Shown: piece by piece, positions 1 to 7,157 of the stretch
Numbering within the stretch: the stretch's first letter is position 1
Layout of the letters: each line of letters starts with the position of its first letter
Source: Pseudomonadales bacterium
GTDB lineage: Bacteria > Pseudomonadota > Gammaproteobacteria > Pseudomonadales > Moraxellaceae
NCBI GenBank assembly: GCA_013043915.1
Contig: JABEVH010000304.1
Span: 1 to 9,167 of the forward strand
Direction of reading: 5' to 3'
DNA length: 9,167 bases
Position numbers and translations under genes: made by a program
Notes under the pieces: model-generated
Databases searched by the model: none
What the model saw: only the letters and a program-made list of their open reading frames with translations
Told to the model about the DNA's origin: nothing

Positions 1-1
1 A

Positions 2-1144
2 GCTATCAACACTCGCTCGAGTGACTGGATTACCTCCTTGAATCAGTCCATTGATTTGCGCACCGTAGCTGACCGCCCGGTTGGTTTGTTTTTAAGTGGT
101 GGTATCGACTCCACGGTCGTAGCTACTCATCTGGCCCAGTCAGGCCACGCTGACATGACTGCTTTTACGGCATCTTTTCCAGGCAGCAGCTTTGATGAAA
201 GCCTGCAAGCCATGGAAACAGCCCGGCGTTTGCATCTGCCTACTCAGGTCATTCCCATCCCTGAACATATCGGTCAGGATTTTCGCCGTATCGTGACCGA
301 TATGGATGAACCTTTCGCTGATCCAAGTGCCATACCCTTGTGGTATCTAGCCCGGGAAACCGTAAAATATGTCAAGGTCGTCCTTTCCGGTGATGGTGGT
401 GATGAATTGTTGGGTGGATATAAACGCTATCAACAGCATCTGCGTAGTGCATGGCGGGGAGAACGATGGCATGTACCTCTTGGCATGTCGGCCACACCCT
501 ATGCCAAAGGCTGGCGCAAATGGCAGGTTGAAGCTGGCTTAAGCTGGCGCGATGCCTATGCCCTGAGATTCTCCGGACTTACCCCGGGACAGCGTTGTTT
601 TTTGCAGCCTGACCGGGATATCCCTGCCCATTACTGGCGTATGCCTGTGCGGGTATCAGCTTCACCTTTACAGCAGCTTCTCGATATCGACCGCCTGAAC
701 GCCTTACCTGATTACATACCGCGTAAAGCGGACCTATGTAGCATGTCTCAGGGCTTGGAGCTGCGTGCGCCTATGCTGGATTACAAGTTTGTGGAAACCT
801 TAGATACGGTAGACCCAGCCCTGCGCTATTCAACACCACCTAAAAAACTCCTGGCTGAGGCCTGTCCTCTGCTGCTGGAATTAGGTTTGCTGGATGCTAA
901 GAAGCGCGGCTTTAACCCTCCGCTTAAAACTTGGCTCAATGAAGACTTGGCTGAGCAGTTTCATGGGATCGATCAGCGTTTATATGATCATACGCAAGGC
1001 CAGCTCAGCCGAGATTCTCTACGCACATTTATTGGTTCCAGTTTGGCTCCCCGCCCTGCCAGCGATGAACAGTTGTTGCAGTTATTCATTCTGGATGAGT
1101 CCTTAAGCCAGCTTCACAAGCTAAAGAATGAAGAGCCGTCATGA
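2..1144 (+). CDS. Asparagine synthase-like amidotransferase, C-terminal synthetase domain (5' partial)
   Basis: This is the ATP-dependent amide-transfer half of a glutamine-hydrolysing asparagine synthetase-like enzyme. The domain adenylates a carboxylate substrate and receives ammonia from an N-terminal glutaminase domain, which is not in the window. The frame is open from the left edge; a TTG at 38 is only an internal codon, because upstream codons continue the family sequence. Visible motifs are the PP-loop SGGIDS (just after LFL), GDGGDELLGGY, the substrate-region segment KADLCSMSQGLELRAPMLD, and KKRGFNPPLKTWL near the C-terminus. All are standard for the Asn_synthase domain. About 380 residues remain of a family usually 550-650 long. 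It is followed 30 bp downstream by a GT9 glycosyltransferase, so a role in a polysaccharide cluster (sugar or glycan amidation) is as likely as free asparagine synthesis. The domain call is secure; the substrate is inferred only from context. Confidence 0.93.
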   Translation, partial: AINTRSSDWITSLNQSIDLRTVADRPVGLFLSGGIDSTVVATHLAQSGHADMTAFTASFPGSSFDESLQAMETARRLHLPTQVIPIPEHIGQDFRRIVTDMDEPFADPSAIPLWYLARETVKYVKVVLSGDGGDELLGGYKRYQQHLRSAWRGERWHVPLGMSATPYAKGWRKWQVEAGLSWRDAYALRFSGLTPGQRCFLQPDRDIPAHYWRMPVRVSASPLQQLLDIDRLNALPDYIPRKADLCSMSQGLELRAPMLDYKFVETLDTVDPALRYSTPPKKLLAEACPLLLELGLLDAKKRGFNPPLKTWLNEDLAEQFHGIDQRLYDHTQGQLSRDSLRTFIGSSLAPRPASDEQLLQLFILDESLSQLHKLKNEEPS

Positions 1145-1174
1145 TGATCTGCATGTCTAATCGAGACTGTCACG

Positions 1175-2296
1175 ATGGCTAGTCGGTTGCCAGGACGTTT
1201 ATGGGTTGCTCTGTCTTGGCTGAAGCAATGGCGATTTCAGCAACGGCAGCGCCCTGATAAAGTTAACGACATCATGATCATCCATCATTTGCTGCTGGGC
1301 GATAGCCTGATGGCCGTGTCTTTGTGCGCACAATTACGCTTACATCATCCTCACGCCAGCATCACCCTGGTTCTGCCTAAAGCCCATGTACCCCTTTTCG
1401 CTCATAGCCCTTGGGGCGTCCAGGCCATGCCTCTGGACCCCTACGATGTAAGCACCCTGCAAGCGCTACAACAACTGCCCACTCCAGATTTGTGTCTTTT
1501 ACCGGCGGATAATCGTTTTTCCTGGTTAGCCCGTGGATTGGGGGCGCGCTGGATCATCGGTTTTGCAAAGGATGTTCCCAACTATAAGAACTGGATGGTC
1601 GACCAACAGGTACCCTACTCGGCAACACCAACGGCCTGGAGTGATACGGTCACTGAGCTGCTAGGTCGTCCACCGCCCCCCCCCTACCAACCAGCTCAAT
1701 GGCTGGCGCCCGTATCGGCCCCTTTTAAACATCCAGCATCACGTTATGTTGTCCTGCATGTAGGTGCTAGCAGCAGCTTGAAACACTGGCCTGCCGATCG
1801 TTGGCATCACTTGGCAGAGCGCTTAGTATCAGCTGGCTATGAACCGGTTTGGAGCGCGGGCGCTCAGGAAGAGCATCTGGTCTCGGCAGCCGATCCTCAA
1901 CAACGATGGATGAGCACAGCCGGCCAGCTTGATCTGGCTCAACTTTGGCAATTGATTGCCCATGCTGCATTGCTGGTATGTCCTGATACAGGGGTAGCTC
2001 ACCTCGGTCGCGTCGTGGGGACCCCGACGATAAGTTTATTTGGTCCAGGCTCTGCCGTACTCTGCGGAGCCGGAGCATTCTGGAGTCAAGTACCCTACCG
2101 TGCCCTTAGCCTGGATATAGCCTGTCGCGATCAGACTACCAATTTTCAGCGCAACCTACCCTGGATACGACGCTGTGAGCGTTTTCCGGGTCAAGAATCT
2201 CATCAATGTGCAACCGCACGCTGCATGTTTGGTCTGGATAGTGATCTGATCTGGGCACATGTCAGTGAATTGCTGCAAACACGCCATGTTCGGTAG
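1175..2296 (+). CDS. Glycosyltransferase family 9 (heptosyltransferase-like) protein
   Basis: This is a probable ADP-heptose:LPS heptosyltransferase-type GT9 enzyme, a GT-B fold protein of the cytoplasmic side of the inner membrane that adds a sugar to LPS core or a related glycan. In the 373-residue product, the segment MIIHHLLLGDSLMA (about 34-47) matches the N-terminal donor-domain motif of the family (IxxxxLGD). LHVGASSSLKHWPADRW (194-210) and CPDTGVAHLGRVVGTPTISLFGPGS (269-293) are the C-terminal nucleotide-sugar-binding motifs. Cysteines 317, 334, 345 and 350 resemble the Cys-rich tail seen in many GT9 proteins. About 30 residues precede the usual GT9 start. The ATG at 1175 is used because in-frame stops lie just upstream, but its ribosome site is weak and the ATG at 1271 is an alternative. 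A run of nine C encodes prolines in the interdomain linker (residues 166-170). The family is secure; acceptor and donor are unknown. Confidence 0.9.
   Translation: MASRLPGRLWVALSWLKQWRFQQRQRPDKVNDIMIIHHLLLGDSLMAVSLCAQLRLHHPHASITLVLPKAHVPLFAHSPWGVQAMPLDPYDVSTLQALQQLPTPDLCLLPADNRFSWLARGLGARWIIGFAKDVPNYKNWMVDQQVPYSATPTAWSDTVTELLGRPPPPPYQPAQWLAPVSAPFKHPASRYVVLHVGASSSLKHWPADRWHHLAERLVSAGYEPVWSAGAQEEHLVSAADPQQRWMSTAGQLDLAQLWQLIAHAALLVCPDTGVAHLGRVVGTPTISLFGPGSAVLCGAGAFWSQVPYRALSLDIACRDQTTNFQRNLPWIRRCERFPGQESHQCATARCMFGLDSDLIWAHVSELLQTRHVR
1676..1684 (+). repeat. C9 homopolymer tract inside the GT9 gene
   Basis: Nine consecutive C bases occupy exactly three codons (CCC CCC CCC), preceded by CCA CCG, giving five prolines in the linker between the two GT-B domains. 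Gain or loss of one C would shift the frame about 44% of the way into the gene and remove the C-terminal sugar-nucleotide-binding domain. The present length keeps the frame open. Confidence 0.9.
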
Positions 2297-2323
2297 CATC
2301 ATTCCTAAACTTAAGGCTGATGC
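2296..2323 (+). terminator. Weak stem-loop at the end of the GT9 gene
   Basis: GCATCA (2296-2301) pairs perfectly with TGATGC (2318-2323). An inner CCT/AGG pairing (2304-2306 with 2314-2316) makes an extended, interrupted stem that starts on the last base of the stop codon. No T run follows, so an intrinsic terminator is only possible; it could simply be a 3' stabilising hairpin. Confidence 0.3.
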
Positions 2324-2551
2324 TGTTCGGTTCATACCGTAGATGCTCGCATTCCATAGCTCGTGCCTACATGCCAGGACCTCAGACCGGCCTGCCGATC
2401 TACGATATAACGTCGATTCCTAAATAACCCAGGAGGGTGGAATAATACACCGTATCCAACTGAAGTCAGTTCATCTGGTGCGGGCTACTGCGTCATAAAG
2501 AGCATCTGGAACAGGATCAGACCGACTGAGGGCGGGAAGGATGTCAACCAG
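2297..2551. other. Gene-free convergent region with inverted repeats and an IS200/IS605-like end motif
   Basis: No credible gene is visible between the convergent GT9 and cysB genes. The region holds a perfect hairpin AACTGA-AG-TCAGTT (2458-2471), a distant 7-bp inverted pair CGTAGAT/ATCTACG (2338-2344 with 2398-2404), and an orphan Shine-Dalgarno-like AGGAGG (2431-2436) with no reading frame after it. At the right edge, 2529-2548 (AGGGCGGGAAGGATGTCAAC) resembles the right terminus commonly seen at IS200/IS605 tnpB elements. The expected matching hairpin arm is degenerate, so at most this is a decayed remnant. Confidence 0.35.
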
Positions 2552-3529
2552 CTAAAACAAGGGCAGCTTAACCTCTGTAAAGAGTTCATCCACATCATGA
2601 CGGTCATGCAAGAGCATGGCTTGGTCTATCAGATCCCGTGTCAGATGGGGGGCAAACTCATGAATAAAGGCATACATATAGCCACGTAAAAAAGTACCTC
2701 GCCGCAAACCTACCACCGTGGTACTCGGCGCAAAAAGATGATCTACAGGCAATGCTACCAAATCTTGCCCATCGACCGCACCATCAAAAGCCATGGAGGC
2801 AATAATACCTACCCCCAAGCCCAGACGCACATAGGTTTTGATCACATCAGCATCGGTGGCCGTAAAAACCACACGAGGCGTCAATCCAGCTTGACCGAAG
2901 GCATCGTCAAGTTTAGACCGGCCGGTAAATCCGAAGGTATACGTTACCAGCGGAAACCTAGCAATATCAGCCAGACTCAATCGTGCAATCCTGGCAAGCG
3001 GGTGTTGTCGAGGCACCACAACCGTACGATTCCAACGATAACAAGGTAATAAAATCAGGTCCTGAAAATGATCAAGTGCCTCAGTCGCGATGGCCATATC
3101 CACCGTACCATCAGCCGCCATGGCGGCTATTTGCTGCGGGGAACCCTGTTGCATCTGCAACGATACCTCGGGGAAACGCCGTACAAACGTATTGATGACG
3201 GGAGGTAATCGGTATCGAGCTTGTGTATGAGTCGTGGCCAAGGACAACTGACCTTTGTTTTCATCAGTAAATTCCAAGGCTACCTGTTTGATACTTTCGC
3301 ACTTGCGCAGGATTTCACCGGCGATGGCTAATATCGCCTTACCCGCTGGAGTCACCTGCGTTAGGTGCTTGCCACTGCGTGCAAAGACTTCAACACCTAA
3401 CTCATCTTCAAGCAAGCGAATCTGTTTACTGATCCCTGGTTGTGAGGTGTAGAGGCTTTGAGCGGTCAGCGAGACATTCAAATCATGCTGCGCCACTTCC
3501 CAGATATACCGCAATTGCTGCAGCTTCAT
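2552..3529 (-). CDS. cysB: LysR-family transcriptional regulator CysB
   Basis: This is the master activator of sulfate assimilation and cysteine biosynthesis genes, a DNA-binding homotetramer that senses N-acetylserine/O-acetylserine and is antagonised by sulfide or thiosulfate. The 325-residue product has the length of E. coli CysB (324) and aligns from MKLQQLRYI onward. The winged HTH lies at about 19-40 (TAQSLYTSQPGISKQIRLLE). TTHTQARY (99-106), T149 in AIATEA, and TFGFTGR (198-204, with T202) match the CysB anion/effector pocket residues T100, T102, Q103, T149 and T202. TATDADVIKTYVRLGLGVG is a CysB signature. The start is placed at 3529 because AAGGA lies a few bases upstream and the match to the family begins there; an in-frame ATG 30 bp earlier would add ten unmatched residues. 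It is divergent from a TauE/SafE transporter, consistent with a sulfur role. It could be the sister regulator Cbl, but length and motifs favour CysB. Confidence 0.95.
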   Translation of the reverse strand: MKLQQLRYIWEVAQHDLNVSLTAQSLYTSQPGISKQIRLLEDELGVEVFARSGKHLTQVTPAGKAILAIAGEILRKCESIKQVALEFTDENKGQLSLATTHTQARYRLPPVINTFVRRFPEVSLQMQQGSPQQIAAMAADGTVDMAIATEALDHFQDLILLPCYRWNRTVVVPRQHPLARIARLSLADIARFPLVTYTFGFTGRSKLDDAFGQAGLTPRVVFTATDADVIKTYVRLGLGVGIIASMAFDGAVDGQDLVALPVDHLFAPSTTVVGLRRGTFLRGYMYAFIHEFAPHLTRDLIDQAMLLHDRHDVDELFTEVKLPLF

Positions 3530-3549
3530 CGTCCTTCCCCACCTAGCTT

Positions 3550-3575
3550 TAACCTTCAAGAATACCAGAAGGTTA
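3550..3575. promoter_or_regulatory. 8-bp perfect dyad between cysB and the transporter (candidate operator)
   Basis: TAACCTTC (3550-3557) and GAAGGTTA (3568-3575) form a perfect inverted repeat with a 10-bp spacer. It lies 21 bp upstream of the cysB start codon and about 80 bp upstream of the transporter start. The adjoining AT-rich stretch (3574-3595, with TATAAG and TATAGATAA) could hold -10 elements in either direction. LysR-family regulators commonly bind dyads of this kind in divergent intergenic regions, often autoregulating. Binding by CysB itself is an inference. Confidence 0.5.
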
Positions 3576-3656
3576 TAAGAATATAGATAAATATCACTTT
3601 CCAGAGTAGACCATGTTTTGTAGGATCGCCACTTCTAAGCGAGTGGATTCATAGTC

Positions 3657-4436
3657 ATGATCACCCTGACCGTTCTGGTTGCCACCGGTGCACTGGTCGG
3701 CTTTTGCATAGGCCTGACAGGAGTGGGTGGAGGTTCGCTCATGACACCCATATTGCTCATGATGGGCATTCCTGCCCCAGTCGCCATAGGTACTGATTTG
3801 TTGTATGCCAGCATCACCAAAGCCGGCAGTGCCCTCGTGCATATACGCCAGCGACACGTCAACAAGCCCATACTGATTGCTTTGAGCCTAGGAAGTTTAC
3901 CCGCTTCACTGCTCACATCACATGTTCTAACCCTGAGTAGCTGGCATGCCAGCTCACGCCTCATGACTCTTACCCTGGCATTCATGCTGAGCCTGACTGG
4001 CATCTCCTTGCTATTTAAACGACGCGTTCTGCATACCTTACCGCTACAGACCTCCGTACCTGAAGATCGAATCCGTCGCAAAGACCTGATCCTAACTTGC
4101 CTCACAGGCGCAGTTCTAGGTGTATTGGTGACCTTATCTTCGGTTGGAGCCGGCGCCATTGGTGTCGTCGTGCTCCTGGCCTTACACCCTCGACTACGCA
4201 TGATCAACGTGATAGGCACTGATGTCACCCACGCCGTACTGTTGACTCTGGTAGCCGGGCTGGGTCACTGGCAAGCACATCATGTAGATACTCGCCTGCT
4301 GCTTTCCTTAAGCATAGCGGCTCTGCCCGCCATGTTTTTAGGGATACATCTAAGCAGCCGAACACCTGATCACTGGTTGCGTATCATGCTGGGATTCATG
4401 CTCATCATGGTCAGCGGCAAATTTGCCTTCTTTTAG
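3657..4436 (+). CDS. TauE/SafE (TSUP) family sulfite/organosulfur exporter-like membrane protein
   Basis: This is an integral inner-membrane protein of the TSUP (DUF81) family, whose members move sulfite, sulfoacetate, thiosulfate or related anions. The 259-residue product is the usual family length and strongly hydrophobic, with roughly eight membrane segments. Two related halves are visible: an N-terminal GFCIGLTGVGGGSLMTPILL (about 15-34) and a second GAVLGVLVTLSSVGAGAIGVVVL (about 150-172), the typical internal repeat with Gly-rich re-entrant motifs. A loop rich in basic and acidic residues (about 120-143) separates them. The start at 3657 is the first in-frame ATG after a stop at 3652; only a weak GAGTGGA lies about 10 bases upstream. 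It is divergent from cysB, so control by CysB and a role in sulfur anion efflux or uptake are plausible. The substrate cannot be read from the sequence. Confidence 0.9.
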   Translation: MITLTVLVATGALVGFCIGLTGVGGGSLMTPILLMMGIPAPVAIGTDLLYASITKAGSALVHIRQRHVNKPILIALSLGSLPASLLTSHVLTLSSWHASSRLMTLTLAFMLSLTGISLLFKRRVLHTLPLQTSVPEDRIRRKDLILTCLTGAVLGVLVTLSSVGAGAIGVVVLLALHPRLRMINVIGTDVTHAVLLTLVAGLGHWQAHHVDTRLLLSLSIAALPAMFLGIHLSSRTPDHWLRIMLGFMLIMVSGKFAFF

Positions 4437-4491
4437 TCTGCCGGGTTTTGCCCTAGAATCGCCACCTACCTGTTTTAATGGCGAAACCCCG

Positions 4492-5565
4492 ATGACTCAT
4501 CATGCTGTCGAAGATGTCAATGTAATTTCTACCGAGGTACTCATCACCCCGGAGCAACTAAAAAATGAGCTACCTATCTCGACACCTGCCGAGTCTACGG
4601 TAGTTCGCGGACGACAGGCCGTGCGGTCGATTCTGGATGGTACTGATCCCCGTCTATTTGTTGTCGTGGGCCCGTGCTCCATTCATGATGTCAGTGCTGC
4701 TATGGACTATGCGCATCGACTTAAAACTCTGGCTGATGAACTTGAAGACAGCCTTTTGCTGATCATGCGTGTTTATTTTGAAAAGCCGCGTACCACGGTG
4801 GGTTGGAAAGGCTTGATTAACGATCCCACCATGGATGATAGTTTTAATATCGCGGGCGGACTGCATATAGGCAGAAAACTGCTGCTGGATCTTAATGAGC
4901 TGGGGTTGCCCTGTGCCACGGAAGCTCTGGATCCGATATCCCCACAGTATATGCAAGACCTGATCGCTTGGTCGGCTATCGGAGCACGCACCACCGAATC
5001 CCAGACTCACCGAGAAATGTCCAGTGGCCTGTCCTGCCCCGTAGGTTTCAAAAACGGCACCGATGGTGGCCTCAAGGTCGCCATCAATGCCTTGCTCTCC
5101 GTAACACACTCTCACAGCTTTTTAGGCATTAATCAGCAGGGACAGGTAGCCGTGGTCAAGACCCGTGGTAATGCCTATAGCCATGTCGTCCTGCGTGGTG
5201 GTGATGGCAAACCCAACTATGACTCTGTCAGCGTAGCCTTGGCTGAACGTGAGCTCGAAAAAGCCAAGCTGCCTAGCAATATCATGATCGACACCTCCCA
5301 CGCAAACTCCAATAAAGATCCAGCTTTGCAACCTCTGGTATTGGACAATATTGGCAATCAGATCGTCGAAGGCAATCGTTCTATTGTGGGCATTATGCTG
5401 GAAAGCAACTTGCAATTTGGTCGCCAGGACATCCCCAGCGATCTCAGCCAGCTTAAATACGGTGTATCCGTCACGGATGGCTGCCTGGACTGGAAGGCAA
5501 CAGCAACCGCCTTACGCCAACTGAGAGCAAAAATTCACCCTCATCTGGCAGGTCGTAAGGCCTAA
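4492..5565 (+). CDS. aroF: 3-deoxy-7-phosphoheptulonate (DAHP) synthase, type I AroF/AroG class
   Basis: It condenses phosphoenolpyruvate with erythrose 4-phosphate to DAHP, the committed cytoplasmic step of the shikimate pathway. The 357-residue product matches E. coli AroF/AroG in length (356/350). Metal ligands are present: C62 in GPCSIHD, H270 in DTSHANS, E304 in MLESN and D329 in SVTDGC. Substrate-site segments KPRTTVGWKGLINDP (98-112) and ARTTESQTHRE (165-175) are intact. FLGINQQGQVA (210-220) and KYGVSVTDGC (322-331) look more like the Tyr-sensitive isozyme (AroF) than Phe-sensitive AroG, which has Ser at the position of Gly212; feedback specificity is inferred only. An upstream in-frame ATG at 4423 lies inside the transporter gene and adds unrelated residues, so 4492 is chosen, with a weak GGCGAA ribosome site. 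A TAGAAT (4454-4459) in the 55-bp gap could be a -10. No TyrR box was recognised. Confidence 0.95.
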   Translation: MTHHAVEDVNVISTEVLITPEQLKNELPISTPAESTVVRGRQAVRSILDGTDPRLFVVVGPCSIHDVSAAMDYAHRLKTLADELEDSLLLIMRVYFEKPRTTVGWKGLINDPTMDDSFNIAGGLHIGRKLLLDLNELGLPCATEALDPISPQYMQDLIAWSAIGARTTESQTHREMSSGLSCPVGFKNGTDGGLKVAINALLSVTHSHSFLGINQQGQVAVVKTRGNAYSHVVLRGGDGKPNYDSVSVALAERELEKAKLPSNIMIDTSHANSNKDPALQPLVLDNIGNQIVEGNRSIVGIMLESNLQFGRQDIPSDLSQLKYGVSVTDGCLDWKATATALRQLRAKIHPHLAGRKA

Positions 5566-5568
5566 TCT

Positions 5569-5621
5569 AGGCGAGGCTCTGGTGAGCCCCGCCTCCCCCC
5601 CCCTCATCCTCTGGTCAGAGG
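5569..5621 (+). terminator. GC-rich double hairpin between convergent DAHP synthase and lysS
   Basis: AGGCGAGGCTC (5569-5579) pairs with GAGCCCCGCCT (5584-5594) around a TGGT loop, an 11-bp stem with one A-C mismatch, starting four bases after the DAHP synthase stop. It is followed by nine C (5595-5603) rather than T, then a second perfect hairpin CCTCTG-GT-CAGAGG (5608-5621) abutting the lysS stop codon. The position suits a shared or bidirectional terminator; the lack of a T run on either strand makes it non-canonical. Confidence 0.5.
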
Positions 5622-7127
5622 TCAGGCTTCGGGGCGCATATGAGGGAAGAGTATGACGTCACGTATACTGGCTGCATTGGCCAGTAACATGACAAGCCGA
5701 TCGATACCTATGCCTTCTCCTGCTGTGGGAGGCAAACCATACTCCAAGGCGCGGATATAGTCGGCATCGTAATGCATGGCTTCGTCATCACCTGCATCCT
5801 TCTCTCGAACCTGAGCGAGGAAACGTTCAGCCTGATCTTCAGGATCGTTGAGTTCTGAAAATCCGTTGGCGATTTCACGCCCACCGACAAAGAACTCAAA
5901 ACGGTCCGTCACCTCAGCATCACCATCACGACGCCGCGCCAGAGGCGAGACCTCAGCGGGATAATCGGTAATGAAGGTAGGTTGGCGCAATTGGGTTTCT
6001 ACCGTCTCTTCAAACACCACGGTCAGCAATTTACCCAAACCCCATCCATCACGCACCTTCTCACCTAAAGCATTGACCTTAACCACCAAGGCTGCACGAT
6101 TCTCCAGGTCTTCAGGCTTAAGATCAGGATTATGCATAAGTACGGCCTCACGCATGCTCATGCGCTTAAAAGGAGCCGCAAAAAGAAAGGTCTCATCGCC
6201 ATAAGGAACTTCGGCACTACCTAATATCCCACGAGCCAAGGACTCAAGCATCGCCTCAGTAAAATCCATCAGATCCTTATAATCCGCATAGGCCTGATAA
6301 AATTCAATCATGGTGAACTCAGGATTATGCCGCGTGGATAATCCCTCATTGCGGAAATTGCGGTTGATTTCAAAAACACGATCAAAACCACCGACCACTA
6401 AGCGCTTTAAATACAACTCAGGAGCTATACGCAAATACAACTGCATATCCAAAGCATGGTGATGTGTTACAAAAGGACGTGCAGCAGCTCCACCGGGGAT
6501 GACATGCATCATGGGAGTTTCAACTTCCATGAAGTCCCGCTGCAGCAAAAACTGACGAATGCCTGCAATAACCTGGGAACGGATACGGAAGGTACGACGC
6601 GCCTCTTCATTCACGATCAGATCGACATACCGCTGACGATAACGTTGTTCCTGATCCGCCATACCATGAAACTTGTCGGGCAAGGGGCGCAACGACTTGG
6701 TTAATAAACGCAACTCGGTGACTTTAAGTGAAAGTTCACCCGCCTGCGTACGAAAAATATGACCGCGCGCTCCGACTATATCGCCCAGATCCCAATGTTT
6801 AAAAGCCTGGTAGAGTTCTTCCCCCAAGGCATCACGAGTGATGTAAAGCTGGATACGCCCCCCCGTATCTTGCACTGTGGCAAAACTCGCCTTACCCATG
6901 ATGCGGCGCAACATCATGCGCCCTGCCAGCAAAAACTCCTCACTGACGGATTCCAACTGAGGAGCCTCGAGACCTTCGAAGCGTTGCCTTAACCCATCAC
7001 TACGGCAGTTGGTACGAAAATCATTTGGAAATGCAGGGCCCAAGGCTCGCAATGCCGACAGTTTAGTCTTGCGCTCAGCTATAAGGCGATTCTCATCCGG
7101 TATAACCCCATCCTGAATATCACTCAT
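5622..7127 (-). CDS. lysS: Lysyl-tRNA synthetase, class II
   Basis: It charges tRNA-Lys with lysine using ATP; it is a cytoplasmic homodimer. The 501-residue product is close to E. coli LysS (505). The N-terminal OB-fold anticodon-binding domain spans about 60-150 (LAGRMMLRRIMGKASFATVQD... to LLTKSLRPLPDK). The catalytic core carries motif 1 around 186-207 (IAGIRQFL to EVETPMMH), motif 2 at about 248-276 with FRNEG and RHNPEFTMIE, and motif 3 near 470-478 (GEGIGIDRL) followed by SIRDVILFPHMRP. Lysine-pocket segments PGGAAARPF and RIAPELYLKRL are present. The start at 7127 has an AGGTAGG ribosome site upstream. It lies 30 bp downstream of prfB, the conserved prfB-lysS arrangement, and is probably cotranscribed with it. 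Nothing is missing or truncated. Confidence 0.97.
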   Translation of the reverse strand: MSDIQDGVIPDENRLIAERKTKLSALRALGPAFPNDFRTNCRSDGLRQRFEGLEAPQLESVSEEFLLAGRMMLRRIMGKASFATVQDTGGRIQLYITRDALGEELYQAFKHWDLGDIVGARGHIFRTQAGELSLKVTELRLLTKSLRPLPDKFHGMADQEQRYRQRYVDLIVNEEARRTFRIRSQVIAGIRQFLLQRDFMEVETPMMHVIPGGAAARPFVTHHHALDMQLYLRIAPELYLKRLVVGGFDRVFEINRNFRNEGLSTRHNPEFTMIEFYQAYADYKDLMDFTEAMLESLARGILGSAEVPYGDETFLFAAPFKRMSMREAVLMHNPDLKPEDLENRAALVVKVNALGEKVRDGWGLGKLLTVVFEETVETQLRQPTFITDYPAEVSPLARRRDGDAEVTDRFEFFVGGREIANGFSELNDPEDQAERFLAQVREKDAGDDEAMHYDADYIRALEYGLPPTAGEGIGIDRLVMLLANAASIRDVILFPHMRPEA

Positions 7128-7157
7128 CGAAATACCTACCTATATTGCTTAAAGCAC

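Noticed and set aside
1767..2078. A 103-residue minus-strand frame inside the GT9 gene.
   Set aside because: Antisense shadow over the conserved GT9 C-terminal motifs; no recognisable protein.
3530..3559. Ten extra residues for CysB from the ATG at 3559.
   Set aside because: CysB proteins begin MKLQQLRYI, and AAGGA is correctly spaced before the ATG at 3529.
3635..4228. A 197-residue open frame on the minus strand opposite the TauE/SafE gene.
   Set aside because: Very Arg/Thr/Met-rich composition with no family motif; it is the antisense shadow of a clear membrane-protein gene.
4654..5415. Minus-strand open frames opposite the DAHP synthase gene.
   Set aside because: They lie wholly within a gene with intact catalytic residues, and show no motif or ribosome site.
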